Positions 28,137-36,033 of a stretch of DNA of 64,000 bases are shown here, piece by piece. The first letter of the stretch is position 1, and every line of letters begins with the position of its first letter. The notes under the pieces were generated by a model. The model was not told the DNA's origin. It searched no databases and was given only the letters and a program-made list of their open reading frames with translations. Origin of the DNA: Sulfolobales archaeon (lineage in GTDB: Archaea > Thermoproteota > Thermoprotei_A > Sulfolobales > AG1); contig JAVZPJ010000006.1 in assembly GCA_038881635.1 (NCBI GenBank), positions 1 through 64,000 on the forward strand. Reading direction: 5' to 3'. Made by a program: the position numbers and the translations under genes.

Positions 28137-28859
28137 ATGGATGTGAGGAGGAAAAGGCTTAAAATACTTGTGGATATATGGAGTATGATTTTGGAGAGAA
28201 GAGATCTCTCTAGAGAAGAACTTATAGAGATTCTTAGAAGAGAATATGAGAGGAACAATGTAGAACCTTTTAGAGGAGTTTCTAAGTCTCAGGATCTCTA
28301 TGAGAAGGATCTTATATCGCTCTACCTCGTAGGATTATACGGGCTGGGTTTGGAAAGCGAGATCTCAGATATTATTAGTAGGGTTCTAGAGCCTGAGAAG
28401 AAGTACGAGCAAGCATCAGAGATCCTCTTAAAATCTCAGAATATTGAAGAAGCTAGGGAGAATATTATAAATCTCTTCGGAAGGATTCCAGACTCATCTA
28501 TTTTATCAAAGATCTTTCGTGTCGAGATTTTAAAACACTATCTAGGCTTTATAGAGGAGGATAGAATGGCTCGAATGCTCAGGATCATGTATAGAGCATT
28601 TCCGGAGGAGGAGGCTACTGTGAGAAGACTTAGCAAGTTCTATATAGCGTATAAAGTGGCGCAAGCTATTGCAAGAGGCGAGATCAGAGATTGGACTAGT
28701 AAGGAGATACTTAAACAAGCTATAGCAGTAGAGTTGGAAGGTATAAGAGGTATTCCAGATGATGATTATATTGCTAAGATAGCTTCAATACTCTTCGGTG
28801 TTAAGAAAGATATCTACACATCTATACTGAGAGTTAAGGGTGACAGGATCTCTAGGTAA
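28137..28859 (+). CDS. Crenarchaeal conserved protein, DUF2192-like
   Basis: This 240-residue helical, charged soluble protein begins MDVRRKRLKILVDIWSMILERRDLSREEL and resembles the crenarchaeal DUF2192 family. No catalytic motif is seen. The ATG at 28137 is preferred to an in-frame ATG/GTG upstream at 28113, as a purine run precedes it. It is followed by a small basic protein gene and a JAMM-domain gene, and could be co-transcribed with them. Confidence 0.55.
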   Translation: MDVRRKRLKILVDIWSMILERRDLSREELIEILRREYERNNVEPFRGVSKSQDLYEKDLISLYLVGLYGLGLESEISDIISRVLEPEKKYEQASEILLKSQNIEEARENIINLFGRIPDSSILSKIFRVEILKHYLGFIEEDRMARMLRIMYRAFPEEEATVRRLSKFYIAYKVAQAIARGEIRDWTSKEILKQAIAVELEGIRGIPDDDYIAKIASILFGVKKDIYTSILRVKGDRISR

Positions 28860-28902
28860 GTTTTTAATATCTTAGAAGAATAGATTATGAAGGTATGTTA
28901 GA

Positions 28903-29148
28903 TTGATAGATACAGAGCTTGAGAAGAAATATGTTGTAAGCAAGAGAGGAAGGAAAATCCTTGTCGAGATAAGAAAGAGGAGAGATGGTAAGAGCATAAT
29001 AGTTGTCGAGAAAACATTCAAGCATGTCTTCATGAAAGGAGATGAAGAGATGGAATGGAATCAAGAGTTTAAAGATGCTGAAGAGATAGAATACGAGAAG
29101 CTTCCAGCAGAGGTGCGAAGAGTATTATCTTCAGTAACAAGATACTGA
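28903..29148 (+). CDS. Small charged conserved archaeal protein
   Basis: This 81-residue protein starts at TTG with AAGGT about eight bases upstream. Lysine/arginine-rich strands (KKYVVSKRGRKILVEIRKRRDGKSIIVVEKTFKHVF) suggest a beta-rich nucleic-acid or protein-binding domain, followed by an acidic stretch. I do not recognise the family with confidence. Its 3' end overlaps the likely start of the JAMM-domain gene by about 25 bases. Confidence 0.6.
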   Translation: MIDTELEKKYVVSKRGRKILVEIRKRRDGKSIIVVEKTFKHVFMKGDEEMEWNQEFKDAEEIEYEKLPAEVRRVLSSVTRY

Positions 29149-29540
29149 GGATAAGCTGGAGTGTTCTTAACAAGATCTTTAAAGAAGCTTCGAGAGATAG
29201 AGAGTCTTGCGGTCTTTTAGGAGGTCGTATAAGGGATTCAATATATGAAGCTACCCACATGATGTTTATTAAGAATATATCGGAGGATCCTAATACCTTT
29301 ATAATGGATCCTTTGGAGACTGTCAGAGGATTGAAAGCTTTGGAGGAGCAGGGATTAGAACTTGTAGGGATCTTCCATACCCATCTAGGGTATCCTCCGA
29401 TCCCTAGTTTCAGAGATCTTGATGGTATGGATGGATGGCCTGTACCATGGCTTATAGTTGATCTTAGGAGTGGAGAGTATAGAGCATGGATTAAAAAAGA
29501 CGGAAGACTAGATATGATAGGTATAGAACTGATAGTCTGA
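29124..29540 (+). CDS. JAMM/MPN+ domain metalloprotease
   Basis: This small JAMM protease (about 138 residues) has HTHLGYPPIPSFRDLD as the zinc motif (His-x-His-x7-Ser-x2-Asp). RESCGLLGG carries the upstream catalytic glutamate. JAMM enzymes cleave isopeptide bonds or ubiquitin-like/SAMP conjugates. The in-frame ATG at 29259 would drop the catalytic Glu. The upstream frame is open from 29088 but has no ATG, GTG or TTG; ATT 29124, eight bases after GAGGTG, is the best candidate start, with ATA 29142 and CTG 29145 as others. Start therefore uncertain; the domain is clear. Confidence 0.75.
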   Translation: MIFSNKILRISWSVLNKIFKEASRDRESCGLLGGRIRDSIYEATHMMFIKNISEDPNTFIMDPLETVRGLKALEEQGLELVGIFHTHLGYPPIPSFRDLDGMDGWPVPWLIVDLRSGEYRAWIKKDGRLDMIGIELIV

Positions 29541-29552
29541 GATGAAAACAGC

Positions 29553-30317
29553 TTGAGATCTTCTGCTGAGAATTCTACCAGGATCAGAGCTGTGATAACC
29601 GATATAGACGGAACTCTTACACAGAGTTCAGAGAGCTACGTGCTTCACATAGGTGCTGTTGAGATTATAAGAAGAATTGTTAGAGAAGGATATATTGTTG
29701 TTCTAGCTAGTGGAAATAGTATTCCCATGGTTCTAGGACTTGCAAGATACATAGGATCTTCTGATATCGTGATAGCTGAGAACGGAGGTGCTATAGCATA
29801 TGAAAACGAGATCAAATGGCTTTGCAAAGATAGTGAGAGAGATAAACTAGTAGAATTTGAAGATCTTGTGTATAGAGAAGGTGTGTTGAGAGATCGCATT
29901 AGAAGAGGTTGGCAGAATGATTTCATGAGATGTAGTAAAGCATTTAAGATCCTGAGAAAGGATGAGAGAGCCGAAGAGATTAAAAGAATAATGATGAGAA
30001 TAGCTGAAGAGAGAGGGTTCAAGGATCTCTTGATATCATATAGTGGTTTTGCAATCCATGTAAATCCTGTAGGCTGTAGCAAGGCTGAAGCAGCAGAGAA
30101 GCTACTTAACCTCTATTCTATCTCATGGGATGAAACTCTAGCTATAGGTGATTCTGAGATAGATCTTGAGATGATCAGGAGAGCCGGCTACGGATGTCTC
30201 ATAGCTAGCAAATATGAAGAGAATCTCAAGTGGGTTGGATGTACCTCATCTAGGAGAGCTGGCGAGGGATTCATAGAGATCATAGAGAAGATCTTAGGTT
30301 TTAAACTGGAGAGCTAG
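29553..30317 (+). CDS. HAD-family phosphatase, archaeal phosphoglycolate phosphatase-like
   Basis: This HAD-superfamily hydrolase of 254 residues has VITDIDGTLT (nucleophile and acid Asp), LASGNS (motif II), AIGDSEIDLEMIRRAG (motifs III/IV) and a C2-type cap domain with ENGG and GFAIHV. It resembles archaeal phosphoglycolate phosphatases (TA0175-like), which remove phosphate from 2-phosphoglycolate. TTG start with weak ribosome site. It follows the JAMM gene by 12 bases. Confidence 0.85.
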   Translation: MRSSAENSTRIRAVITDIDGTLTQSSESYVLHIGAVEIIRRIVREGYIVVLASGNSIPMVLGLARYIGSSDIVIAENGGAIAYENEIKWLCKDSERDKLVEFEDLVYREGVLRDRIRRGWQNDFMRCSKAFKILRKDERAEEIKRIMMRIAEERGFKDLLISYSGFAIHVNPVGCSKAEAAEKLLNLYSISWDETLAIGDSEIDLEMIRRAGYGCLIASKYEENLKWVGCTSSRRAGEGFIEIIEKILGFKLES

Positions 30318-30400
30318 GACTCGAATTAATACAGGATCTTTGGACATAAGAAACTGCTGAAATGAATTGATCTTGTAAGATGATTGAGGATGGCCTCTAG

Positions 30401-31303
30401 CTATTTGAATAGATCTAGCTTCAGATTCTTCCACCTTCTCTCCTCAGATAAAGTCTTCCACATATCTTCTGCCGTGCTGCATCTAACATTTTGCTCTCTG
30501 CATATTCTCATGATCGCTTCCGAAAGATCTCTCCACCAGATATGAGTTTTGGTATTCATTATTCTTCTAATCTCCTCGCTTCCAAGGTTTTTTTCAAGTG
30601 CTTTCAATCCTCTTTCTCTCTCTCTGAAGAGATCTATTATAACCTCACTTTTTGTTTCTCTTGCGAGTTCTATTATTCTTCTGATATCCTCAAGTTTGTC
30701 ATTGATTCTAGGTATTATAGGTCCTATGAAGATCCATGTAGAAATCCCTGAACTAGAGATCTTTCTCAAGGCTCTCTCGATAGCCATAGGATGAGTGGTT
30801 TTAGGCTCTATTAATCTCTTCAGATCAGGATCTAGTGTTGTTATGGTGAAGCCTACATCAATTCTATCTCTATAAGTAGTGAGCAGATCTAGATCTCTTA
30901 AGATCAAAGGTGATTTGGTCTGTATAGATATTCTAAAGCTGTTGCTTGCTAGAATTTCTATAGATCTCCTGCTAAGCTTATAGAAAGCTTCTATAGGTAT
31001 GTAAGGGTCTGTTATAGTAGACATTCCCACAACACCTCTCTTCAGGATTCTAACCTCTCTTCTGAGAACATCTATTAGATTGATCTTAACATAAACCACT
31101 TCACCCCATCTCTCACCAGCTTCACCTCTAGTCATATCCTGAGCATAGCAGTAGAGACAACCATGCTGGCATCCTATATAGGGGTTGAGACTGTAATCAT
31201 ATTCTGGAAGACCTGATCTAGATAGAGCTTTTTTAACTCTTATCTCTCTAACCACTAGATCTCTCATTTTTACTTCATCTACATCTCTACTTTCTACCTG
31301 CAT
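30401..31303 (-). CDS. Radical SAM protein, SplB/COG1533-like
   Basis: This 300-residue radical SAM protein has the Cys-x3-Cys-x2-Cys cluster motif CQHGCLYC (C45, C49, C52) and the SplB-like opening YDYSLNPYIGCQHGCLYCYAQ. It belongs to the COG1533 group loosely named DNA repair photolyases after spore photoproduct lyase. Its real substrate is unknown. The start lies within the end of the NreA-like gene (17-base overlap), so the pair is co-translated. Confidence 0.83.
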   Translation of the reverse strand: MQVESRDVDEVKMRDLVVREIRVKKALSRSGLPEYDYSLNPYIGCQHGCLYCYAQDMTRGEAGERWGEVVYVKINLIDVLRREVRILKRGVVGMSTITDPYIPIEAFYKLSRRSIEILASNSFRISIQTKSPLILRDLDLLTTYRDRIDVGFTITTLDPDLKRLIEPKTTHPMAIERALRKISSSGISTWIFIGPIIPRINDKLEDIRRIIELARETKSEVIIDLFRERERGLKALEKNLGSEEIRRIMNTKTHIWWRDLSEAIMRICREQNVRCSTAEDMWKTLSEERRWKNLKLDLFK

Positions 31304-32522
31304 ACGAGTCCAGCTTCTTCTCGAGTAGAATCTTAGATATATAAGATCTCTCGATCCATTTTTCTAGAGGTATTCTAAGAACTCCTCGAATCATGTTAAG
31401 AGCTTCTCTAAAACTTCCAGCTCTCATAGGTTTTCCACGCATCATCTCTCTAATATTTTCTCTGACAAACCACACTCCTATAGGAAGATCGAATCCTGGA
31501 TAGATCTCTCTCCAGAGAATTGCAGAAGCCTGTCTACCCATAGAATGAAGAGCTTCTGCTACAGCAAGCCTCGAAGCATAATAGCATCCTCCTATAGAGG
31601 GGTAGCTACTTCTACCGCTATGAAGCTCGTAATCTACTTCAATCTCAGGATTCAAACCCCAGGCATTCCATGTTGTTCCGGGAAACCATGCTTCGCCCCA
31701 TTCAAACATCCATTGCGTAGGAGCTAGTATCCCTATGAATAGATTTCCATGTGTTTTTCTTATGAATATCATGTAGTCTTCTATCAGAGGCATCTCTCTA
31801 ATTCTCCTTACAAGTTCTTCAGAAATCATGCTGTCAACAGCTGTTATAGCCCATCTTGTTGGCACTATTCTTCTACTTCTTCTACTACCTAGAGCTCCTA
31901 TACTGAGAATTCTAGAGATCTTATTTACATCAACTCCTGATCTATAGAGGATCTTCACAGCTTCAGAAGCTTTGAGATCCGTATCATAGTAAACCTTACT
32001 CACAGATCTATCCATAGAGATGTTTGAATTTATCTCAAACCTTCTCAGATAAGACCAAGGACCTAGAGGAGGTGTGTGTTCTGAGAGAATACCTCCTCTA
32101 GGAGGTTTTTCAAAGCTCATGAAAATATCTACGGGTTTTGATGAGAGAGCTAGTTCTTGGATCTCTAGAAGTCTTCTATCAGGATCTCTAGCAGCATCAA
32201 CATTATAAGATACGCCTCCTCTCACAATTGAAAGTCTTAACGCTAGAAATCTCTCAAGATTCATTCTAAGCCATTTAGAAGGATCTTCCAAATGTGATGT
32301 GTCACCTCTGATAGGTGGCGCTGAGGGGTATATCATGATCTTTGGATATCCTACTCTACCCACAAAAACAGTAGGAGGAGAAGAACCTTCTAAAAATTCC
32401 GATTCAAGTTTTTGAGAAAGTATAAGATCTCTAGACTTCATAACTAGAATAGGACAGTACCCTCTACCACATAAATATTTTGACCCTCTACATCTGATGC
32501 AAAGCTCTGGTGATATTTTCAA
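31287..32522 (-). CDS. NreA-family DNA repair protein
   Basis: This 411-residue protein matches the archaeal Nre family, involved in DNA damage repair with PCNA. The N-terminal zinc motif uses C8, C11, C18 and C23 in CIRCRGSKYLCGRGYC. The body has WSYLRRFEINSNISMDRSVSKVYYDTD and PGTTWNAWGLNPEIEVDYEL. The C-terminus KKLDSYAGRK is a weak PCNA-binding-like tail. It is first in a two-gene unit with a radical SAM gene, which overlaps it by 17 bases. Confidence 0.82.
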   Translation of the reverse strand: MKISPELCIRCRGSKYLCGRGYCPILVMKSRDLILSQKLESEFLEGSSPPTVFVGRVGYPKIMIYPSAPPIRGDTSHLEDPSKWLRMNLERFLALRLSIVRGGVSYNVDAARDPDRRLLEIQELALSSKPVDIFMSFEKPPRGGILSEHTPPLGPWSYLRRFEINSNISMDRSVSKVYYDTDLKASEAVKILYRSGVDVNKISRILSIGALGSRRSRRIVPTRWAITAVDSMISEELVRRIREMPLIEDYMIFIRKTHGNLFIGILAPTQWMFEWGEAWFPGTTWNAWGLNPEIEVDYELHSGRSSYPSIGGCYYASRLAVAEALHSMGRQASAILWREIYPGFDLPIGVWFVRENIREMMRGKPMRAGSFREALNMIRGVLRIPLEKWIERSYISKILLEKKLDSYAGRK

Positions 32523-32610
32523 AACCTTCTACTCCTAATATATAGAAATCAAATACTCAGTTAAATAATATAGGTAGACCTCTACTCACTCTCATTAAAT
32601 CTCCTAGGCA

Positions 32611-32644
32611 TATTTTTAAAAGGCTTGAAGAGTATAGTAATAAT
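32611..32644 (+). promoter_or_regulatory. Promoter of initiator tRNA-Met
   Basis: A TATA-like TATTTTTAAAAGG at about 32611-32623 lies roughly 30 bases before the expected tRNA transcript start. Leader bases between the TATA box and the tRNA repeat part of the tRNA 5' end. Confidence 0.45.
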
Positions 32645-32670
32645 GGCGGGGCCGGGCAGCGGGGTAGGGC
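32645..32670 (+). repeat. 13-base tandem duplication overlapping tRNA-Met 5' end
   Basis: GCGGGGCCGGGCA (32645-32657) is followed by GCGGGGTAGGGCA (32658-32670), differing at two positions. The second unit is the acceptor/D-stem 5' part of the tRNA; the first lies in its leader. It looks like a partial tandem duplication. Confidence 0.7.
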
Positions 32671-32730
32671 AGCCTGGTAGCCCGCGGGGCTCATAACCCC
32701 GAGGTCCGAGGTTCAAATCCTCGCCCCGCT
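32657..32730 (+). tRNA. Initiator tRNA-Met (CAU)
   Basis: The cloverleaf is complete: acceptor AGCGGGG pairs with CCCCGCT, then D arm, anticodon loop CTCATAA (anticodon CAT) closed by a CGGGG/CCCCG stem, and TTCAAAT loop. The A1:U72 pair and the three consecutive G:C pairs in the anticodon stem are initiator features in archaea. The discriminator A is at 32730; CCA is not encoded. No intron. The 13 bases just before the tRNA copy its 5' region with two changes. Confidence 0.93.
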
Positions 32731-32809
32731 ATATTTAATCTGTTTAGATTTTGTTGCTACTTCTTATATTCTAGCTTCGATAATACTGATTTGAGAGAGG
32801 AAGCTTGCA

Positions 32810-33655
32810 ATGGATACACTGGTGATGATCATAGCATACTTCTTAACAGGTTTTCTAGGAGGCTTCATAGGATCTATGACAGGTCTTGGAGGAGCTTCTA
32901 TAGCAACTCCTATACTAAGTACTATTCTTGGTGTTCCTTTAAGACTTTCTATAGCAACTTCTTTCGCTACGATCACGGCTAATAGTATTGCTAGTAGTGC
33001 TAGATATATCTTGGAAGGACTTACCAGTATTAGATTAGGAATTCTAATAGCTCTACCAGCTCTTCTAGGAGTGGTAGTAGGAGTTTACACTAATATATCT
33101 CTAGATATTCGTATAATATACATCTTATATGGTTTGACTACGATATCTCTTATAATTCTAGGTCATCTTAAGACATGGTTTGGGAGAGTTTTCAGAATAG
33201 AAGGGATCTCTATAAAGAGATTAGATCTATTTATTGTAAGAGGTGATTATATTGATAGAAGTGAGAATAGAAATATACATTTCGAAGCTCATAACTATAT
33301 TCCAGCTATTCCTCTCATGATGTTAAGCGGCTTTATAGGAGGCTTGTTCGGAATCGGCGGAGGAGTTGTCAATGTTATCACAATGGAGATGGTTATGGGG
33401 GTGCCGATTAAGGTTGCTGTTGCTACCAGCACTTATGTTATAGGATATATATCTTCTGTGGGAAGTATACTCTACTGGAAGAAAGGTTTTCTAAGTATGG
33501 TGATAGCAAGTCTTATGATCCCTGGAATGATCCTAGGTTCAACTCTTGGATCCAGTCTCATGCCTAGGATGAGATCTCAATATGTTAGAATACTTTTCGA
33601 AGCAGTAGCATTATTCCTAGCCTTTAGAATGCTTCTGGAGGGGTTAAGCCATTGA
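32810..33655 (+). CDS. TauE/SafE (TSUP) family permease
   Basis: This 281-residue protein has about eight hydrophobic helices. The repeated glycine-rich motif at the start of each half, GFLGGFIGSMTGLGGASIATP and GFIGGLFGIGGGVVNV, is typical of the TauE/SafE family of anion permeases (sulfite, sulfonate or organic acid export/uptake). The next gene overlaps its stop by 4 bases and encodes DUF1634, the common partner. Substrate unknown. Confidence 0.88.
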   Translation: MDTLVMIIAYFLTGFLGGFIGSMTGLGGASIATPILSTILGVPLRLSIATSFATITANSIASSARYILEGLTSIRLGILIALPALLGVVVGVYTNISLDIRIIYILYGLTTISLIILGHLKTWFGRVFRIEGISIKRLDLFIVRGDYIDRSENRNIHFEAHNYIPAIPLMMLSGFIGGLFGIGGGVVNVITMEMVMGVPIKVAVATSTYVIGYISSVGSILYWKKGFLSMVIASLMIPGMILGSTLGSSLMPRMRSQYVRILFEAVALFLAFRMLLEGLSH

Positions 33656-33972
33656 TGAGAGATTATAGAAGTATCCAAATTAAACTCTATAGATTCGGTA
33701 TTCTGATATCGCTGGTAATGCTGGTGTCAGGGCTTTCTCTAGCACTATACTTGAATTCAGGAGAAGCTTCTAAGATATTCGATGTAAGTAGTGTAAGAGA
33801 TCTAGGTATCTCAGGATCTCTGATGATAGCAGGACTTATAGTTCTTCTTACACTGCCTCTTCTCTCTCTAATAGTTCTTGCTATTGAAAGCATTATATCG
33901 AGAGATCGAAATAGTTTCATACTCTACATAATCCTAGCAGTTCTAATGATCTTGGTTATAGCAGGGATCTAG
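33652..33972 (+). CDS. DUF1634 membrane protein
   Basis: This 106-residue protein has three hydrophobic helices and matches DUF1634, a small membrane protein often encoded after TauE permeases. The start overlaps the TauE-like gene's stop (ATGA). A role as an accessory subunit is inferred from pairing; no motif is visible. Confidence 0.78.
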   Translation: MMRDYRSIQIKLYRFGILISLVMLVSGLSLALYLNSGEASKIFDVSSVRDLGISGSLMIAGLIVLLTLPLLSLIVLAIESIISRDRNSFILYIILAVLMILVIAGI

Positions 33973-34070
33973 AGAATCTATTCAAATACTCTCGAAGCTT
34001 TTCCCCCGACATAAGATCTATAAGGAATATCTATAAAGATTAGAGCAGTAGAGATCTAGGTTTTCAGGAT

Positions 34071-34991
34071 CTAGATTTTGATTTCAAGCTCCTCTAGAAT
34101 TCTTCTTATCTTCTCCTCGTTTTCTAACGGCTCAGGCGTGAGAGGTGGTCTAACATATGGTTTAACAGGTGTACCCAGTATATTCAGTGCTGTCTTTACC
34201 GCTGTAGGATATGATGTAGCTATATCATATACACGTGCTAGTTTTAATAACTTCTTATACTCTCTATATGCTCTTTCGATCTCTCCTCGCAACCATGCAT
34301 CATATACTGCCCTATGTATCTGTGGAGCTAGGTTAGCTAGAGCCATTATACCTCCGTCACCTCCCATCATAAGTACTGGTAGCAGTAGATCGTCTAAGCC
34401 TGTTAGAATGGCGAAGTCTTTTCTCGCATTCTTTACTTCGAATATGAGCTCGCGAAGATATGTATAGCTATCATATGTTATCTTAGCTCCTACTATATTG
34501 CTATACTCCTTAGCCAGTTCTACGTATAGACTTACAGGTATGTTGATTCCTGTCATGGCAGGTATATTGTATATTATGATCGGTATATCGATCTTCTCTG
34601 CTACTCTAGAGAAATGAAGTTTAAGTCTACCACCTGAGATCTTGAAGAAGAATGGAGGTGTTATAATAACTCCATCTACTCCGAGATCCTTGAATAATAA
34701 TCCGAGTTCTATGGAATGATCAGTATAGTTGCTACTAATACCAGGTAGAACCCATGTTTTTCCTCCTACCTCTTCTATAACGGTTCTCGTTAGATCTATA
34801 GATTCTTCTTTTCTCAAATGAACAAACTCTCCAGTCGTAGAATTAGGAAAGATCCCGTGAACACCTTTAGAAACCTGATATCTCACAAGCCATCTCACAG
34901 CTTCAAGATCTATCGATAGATCTTCTTTAAAAGGTGTGATGAGAGGAGTTATAACTCCGTAGAATTTCGCTCCAGGCATTATATCACTCAT
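34071..34991 (-). CDS. DHDPS/KDG-aldolase superfamily enzyme
   Basis: This (beta/alpha)8 Schiff-base aldolase of 306 residues has Lys170 in GAKITYDS as the catalytic lysine, Tyr141 in IIIYNIP and STTGE (about 51-55) as the substrate-carboxylate loop. Families include dihydrodipicolinate synthase and 2-keto-3-deoxygluconate aldolase. No lysine genes are next to it, so a keto-acid aldolase for sugar metabolism is as likely. A TATA-like TTTATTATAA lies about 26 bases before the ATG, suggesting a leaderless mRNA. Confidence 0.8.
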   Translation of the reverse strand: MSDIMPGAKFYGVITPLITPFKEDLSIDLEAVRWLVRYQVSKGVHGIFPNSTTGEFVHLRKEESIDLTRTVIEEVGGKTWVLPGISSNYTDHSIELGLLFKDLGVDGVIITPPFFFKISGGRLKLHFSRVAEKIDIPIIIYNIPAMTGINIPVSLYVELAKEYSNIVGAKITYDSYTYLRELIFEVKNARKDFAILTGLDDLLLPVLMMGGDGGIMALANLAPQIHRAVYDAWLRGEIERAYREYKKLLKLARVYDIATSYPTAVKTALNILGTPVKPYVRPPLTPEPLENEEKIRRILEELEIKI

Positions 34992-35098
34992 ATAGTTATT
35001 TCATGTTTATAATAAAAACCATGGTATATCTATGGTACGAGATTCTATAGATCTCGGTTTTACAGGGTATTATGCAGAGCTTTTTATCGAGATATGTT

Positions 35099-35512
35099 CT
35101 AGGGATATGAGACCTCTACAAAGTATCTTCCTCCTTCTCTTAATCTTAGATAAAGTTTTAGATCTCTTCTGTTAAGTATTTCATAGATCCTCTTTATGAT
35201 ATCTATTGCTATGTTTTCTATAGTTGCATTCCCCAGAGGATTTATAATGATTCTTTTTCTCATGTCCTCTGGAAATATAGATATATCATAATCTCTGGGT
35301 ACTATGATCTTTCTATCATAACTCTCTAGAACTTTTCCAAGGATCTTCTCAAGCTCTCTCAGATCAATTATGTATCCTTTCTCGTTGATAAAACCTTCAA
35401 CACATAGATCTATATAGTATGTATGTCCATGAGGATGCTCTCTCTCATTAAGAAGGTCTACAACATGGATAAGACTGATCTCTACACTCTGAACACCTAC
35501 ACAGATTCTCAT
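35099..35512 (-). CDS. PTPS/QueD-like protein lacking the usual catalytic Cys
   Basis: This 137-residue protein matches the 6-pyruvoyl-tetrahydropterin synthase/QueD fold. Zinc histidines are H16 (SLIHVVD) and H28/H30 (HPHGHTY), and a C-terminal EGGRYF region resembles the substrate glutamate site. The usual Cys four residues before the HxH motif is Arg here, with Glu next to it, so the reaction may differ from QueD. With a QueT-type importer at 2.6 kb it suggests a 7-deazaguanine role, but pterin chemistry is also possible. It is divergent from a GINS-like gene. Confidence 0.68.
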   Translation of the reverse strand: MRICVGVQSVEISLIHVVDLLNEREHPHGHTYYIDLCVEGFINEKGYIIDLRELEKILGKVLESYDRKIIVPRDYDISIFPEDMRKRIIINPLGNATIENIAIDIIKRIYEILNRRDLKLYLRLREGGRYFVEVSYP

Positions 35513-35561
35513 AGAACCATCATTATTTTAGCATTATTAGAGAATAATAAGCGGGTTAGAA

Positions 35562-36023
35562 ATGTCTCTTAAGAAAATACTAGAAGATGAGATCCTTCAG
35601 GAGAAGACTGTAGAACTGAGTAAAAGCGATCTAATAGAACTGGTAAACCAGCATCACCTAGCACTATCATGGTGTTCTCGTAGAGATGATATGAGAGAGG
35701 TATGTAGAAGATATCTTGAGACTGTCAGAAGTAGTATTAGAGCTCTAGCCTCTCTGAGAATGACTAAAATGCTACAATCCGATAATCCTCCCGCCTCAGA
35801 TGAAATTCTTAACATAGTTGTTCTGATAAGAGATCTGTATCTTAGATATCTCTACGATCTTCCCATAGATCCTATGGAGAGGATTCCTGTGAGAATTAAA
35901 GCTGATATAAGATTAGGAGATAAGGTATTATTAAGAGGAAGAGGATATCTACTACCTCTGGTATTCGGTTTAAAACTTATAATCGCAGGACTTGCAGAGC
36001 CAATCATACTACCCCTAGCCTAG
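35562..36023 (+). CDS. GINS complex subunit-like protein (Gins51/Gins15 type)
   Basis: This 153-residue protein has a helical first part (about 1-100) and a small beta-rich C-terminal part, VRIKADIRLGDKVLLRGRGYLLPLVFGLKLIIAGLAEPI. The order and the C-terminal LPxxxAxxLIxxGLA pattern match the A then B domain arrangement of archaeal Gins51/15. GINS joins MCM in the replicative helicase. Identification rests on motif shape only; no partner gene is in the window. Confidence 0.5.
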   Translation: MSLKKILEDEILQEKTVELSKSDLIELVNQHHLALSWCSRRDDMREVCRRYLETVRSSIRALASLRMTKMLQSDNPPASDEILNIVVLIRDLYLRYLYDLPIDPMERIPVRIKADIRLGDKVLLRGRGYLLPLVFGLKLIIAGLAEPIILPLA

Positions 36024-36033
36024 GCCTCCACTT

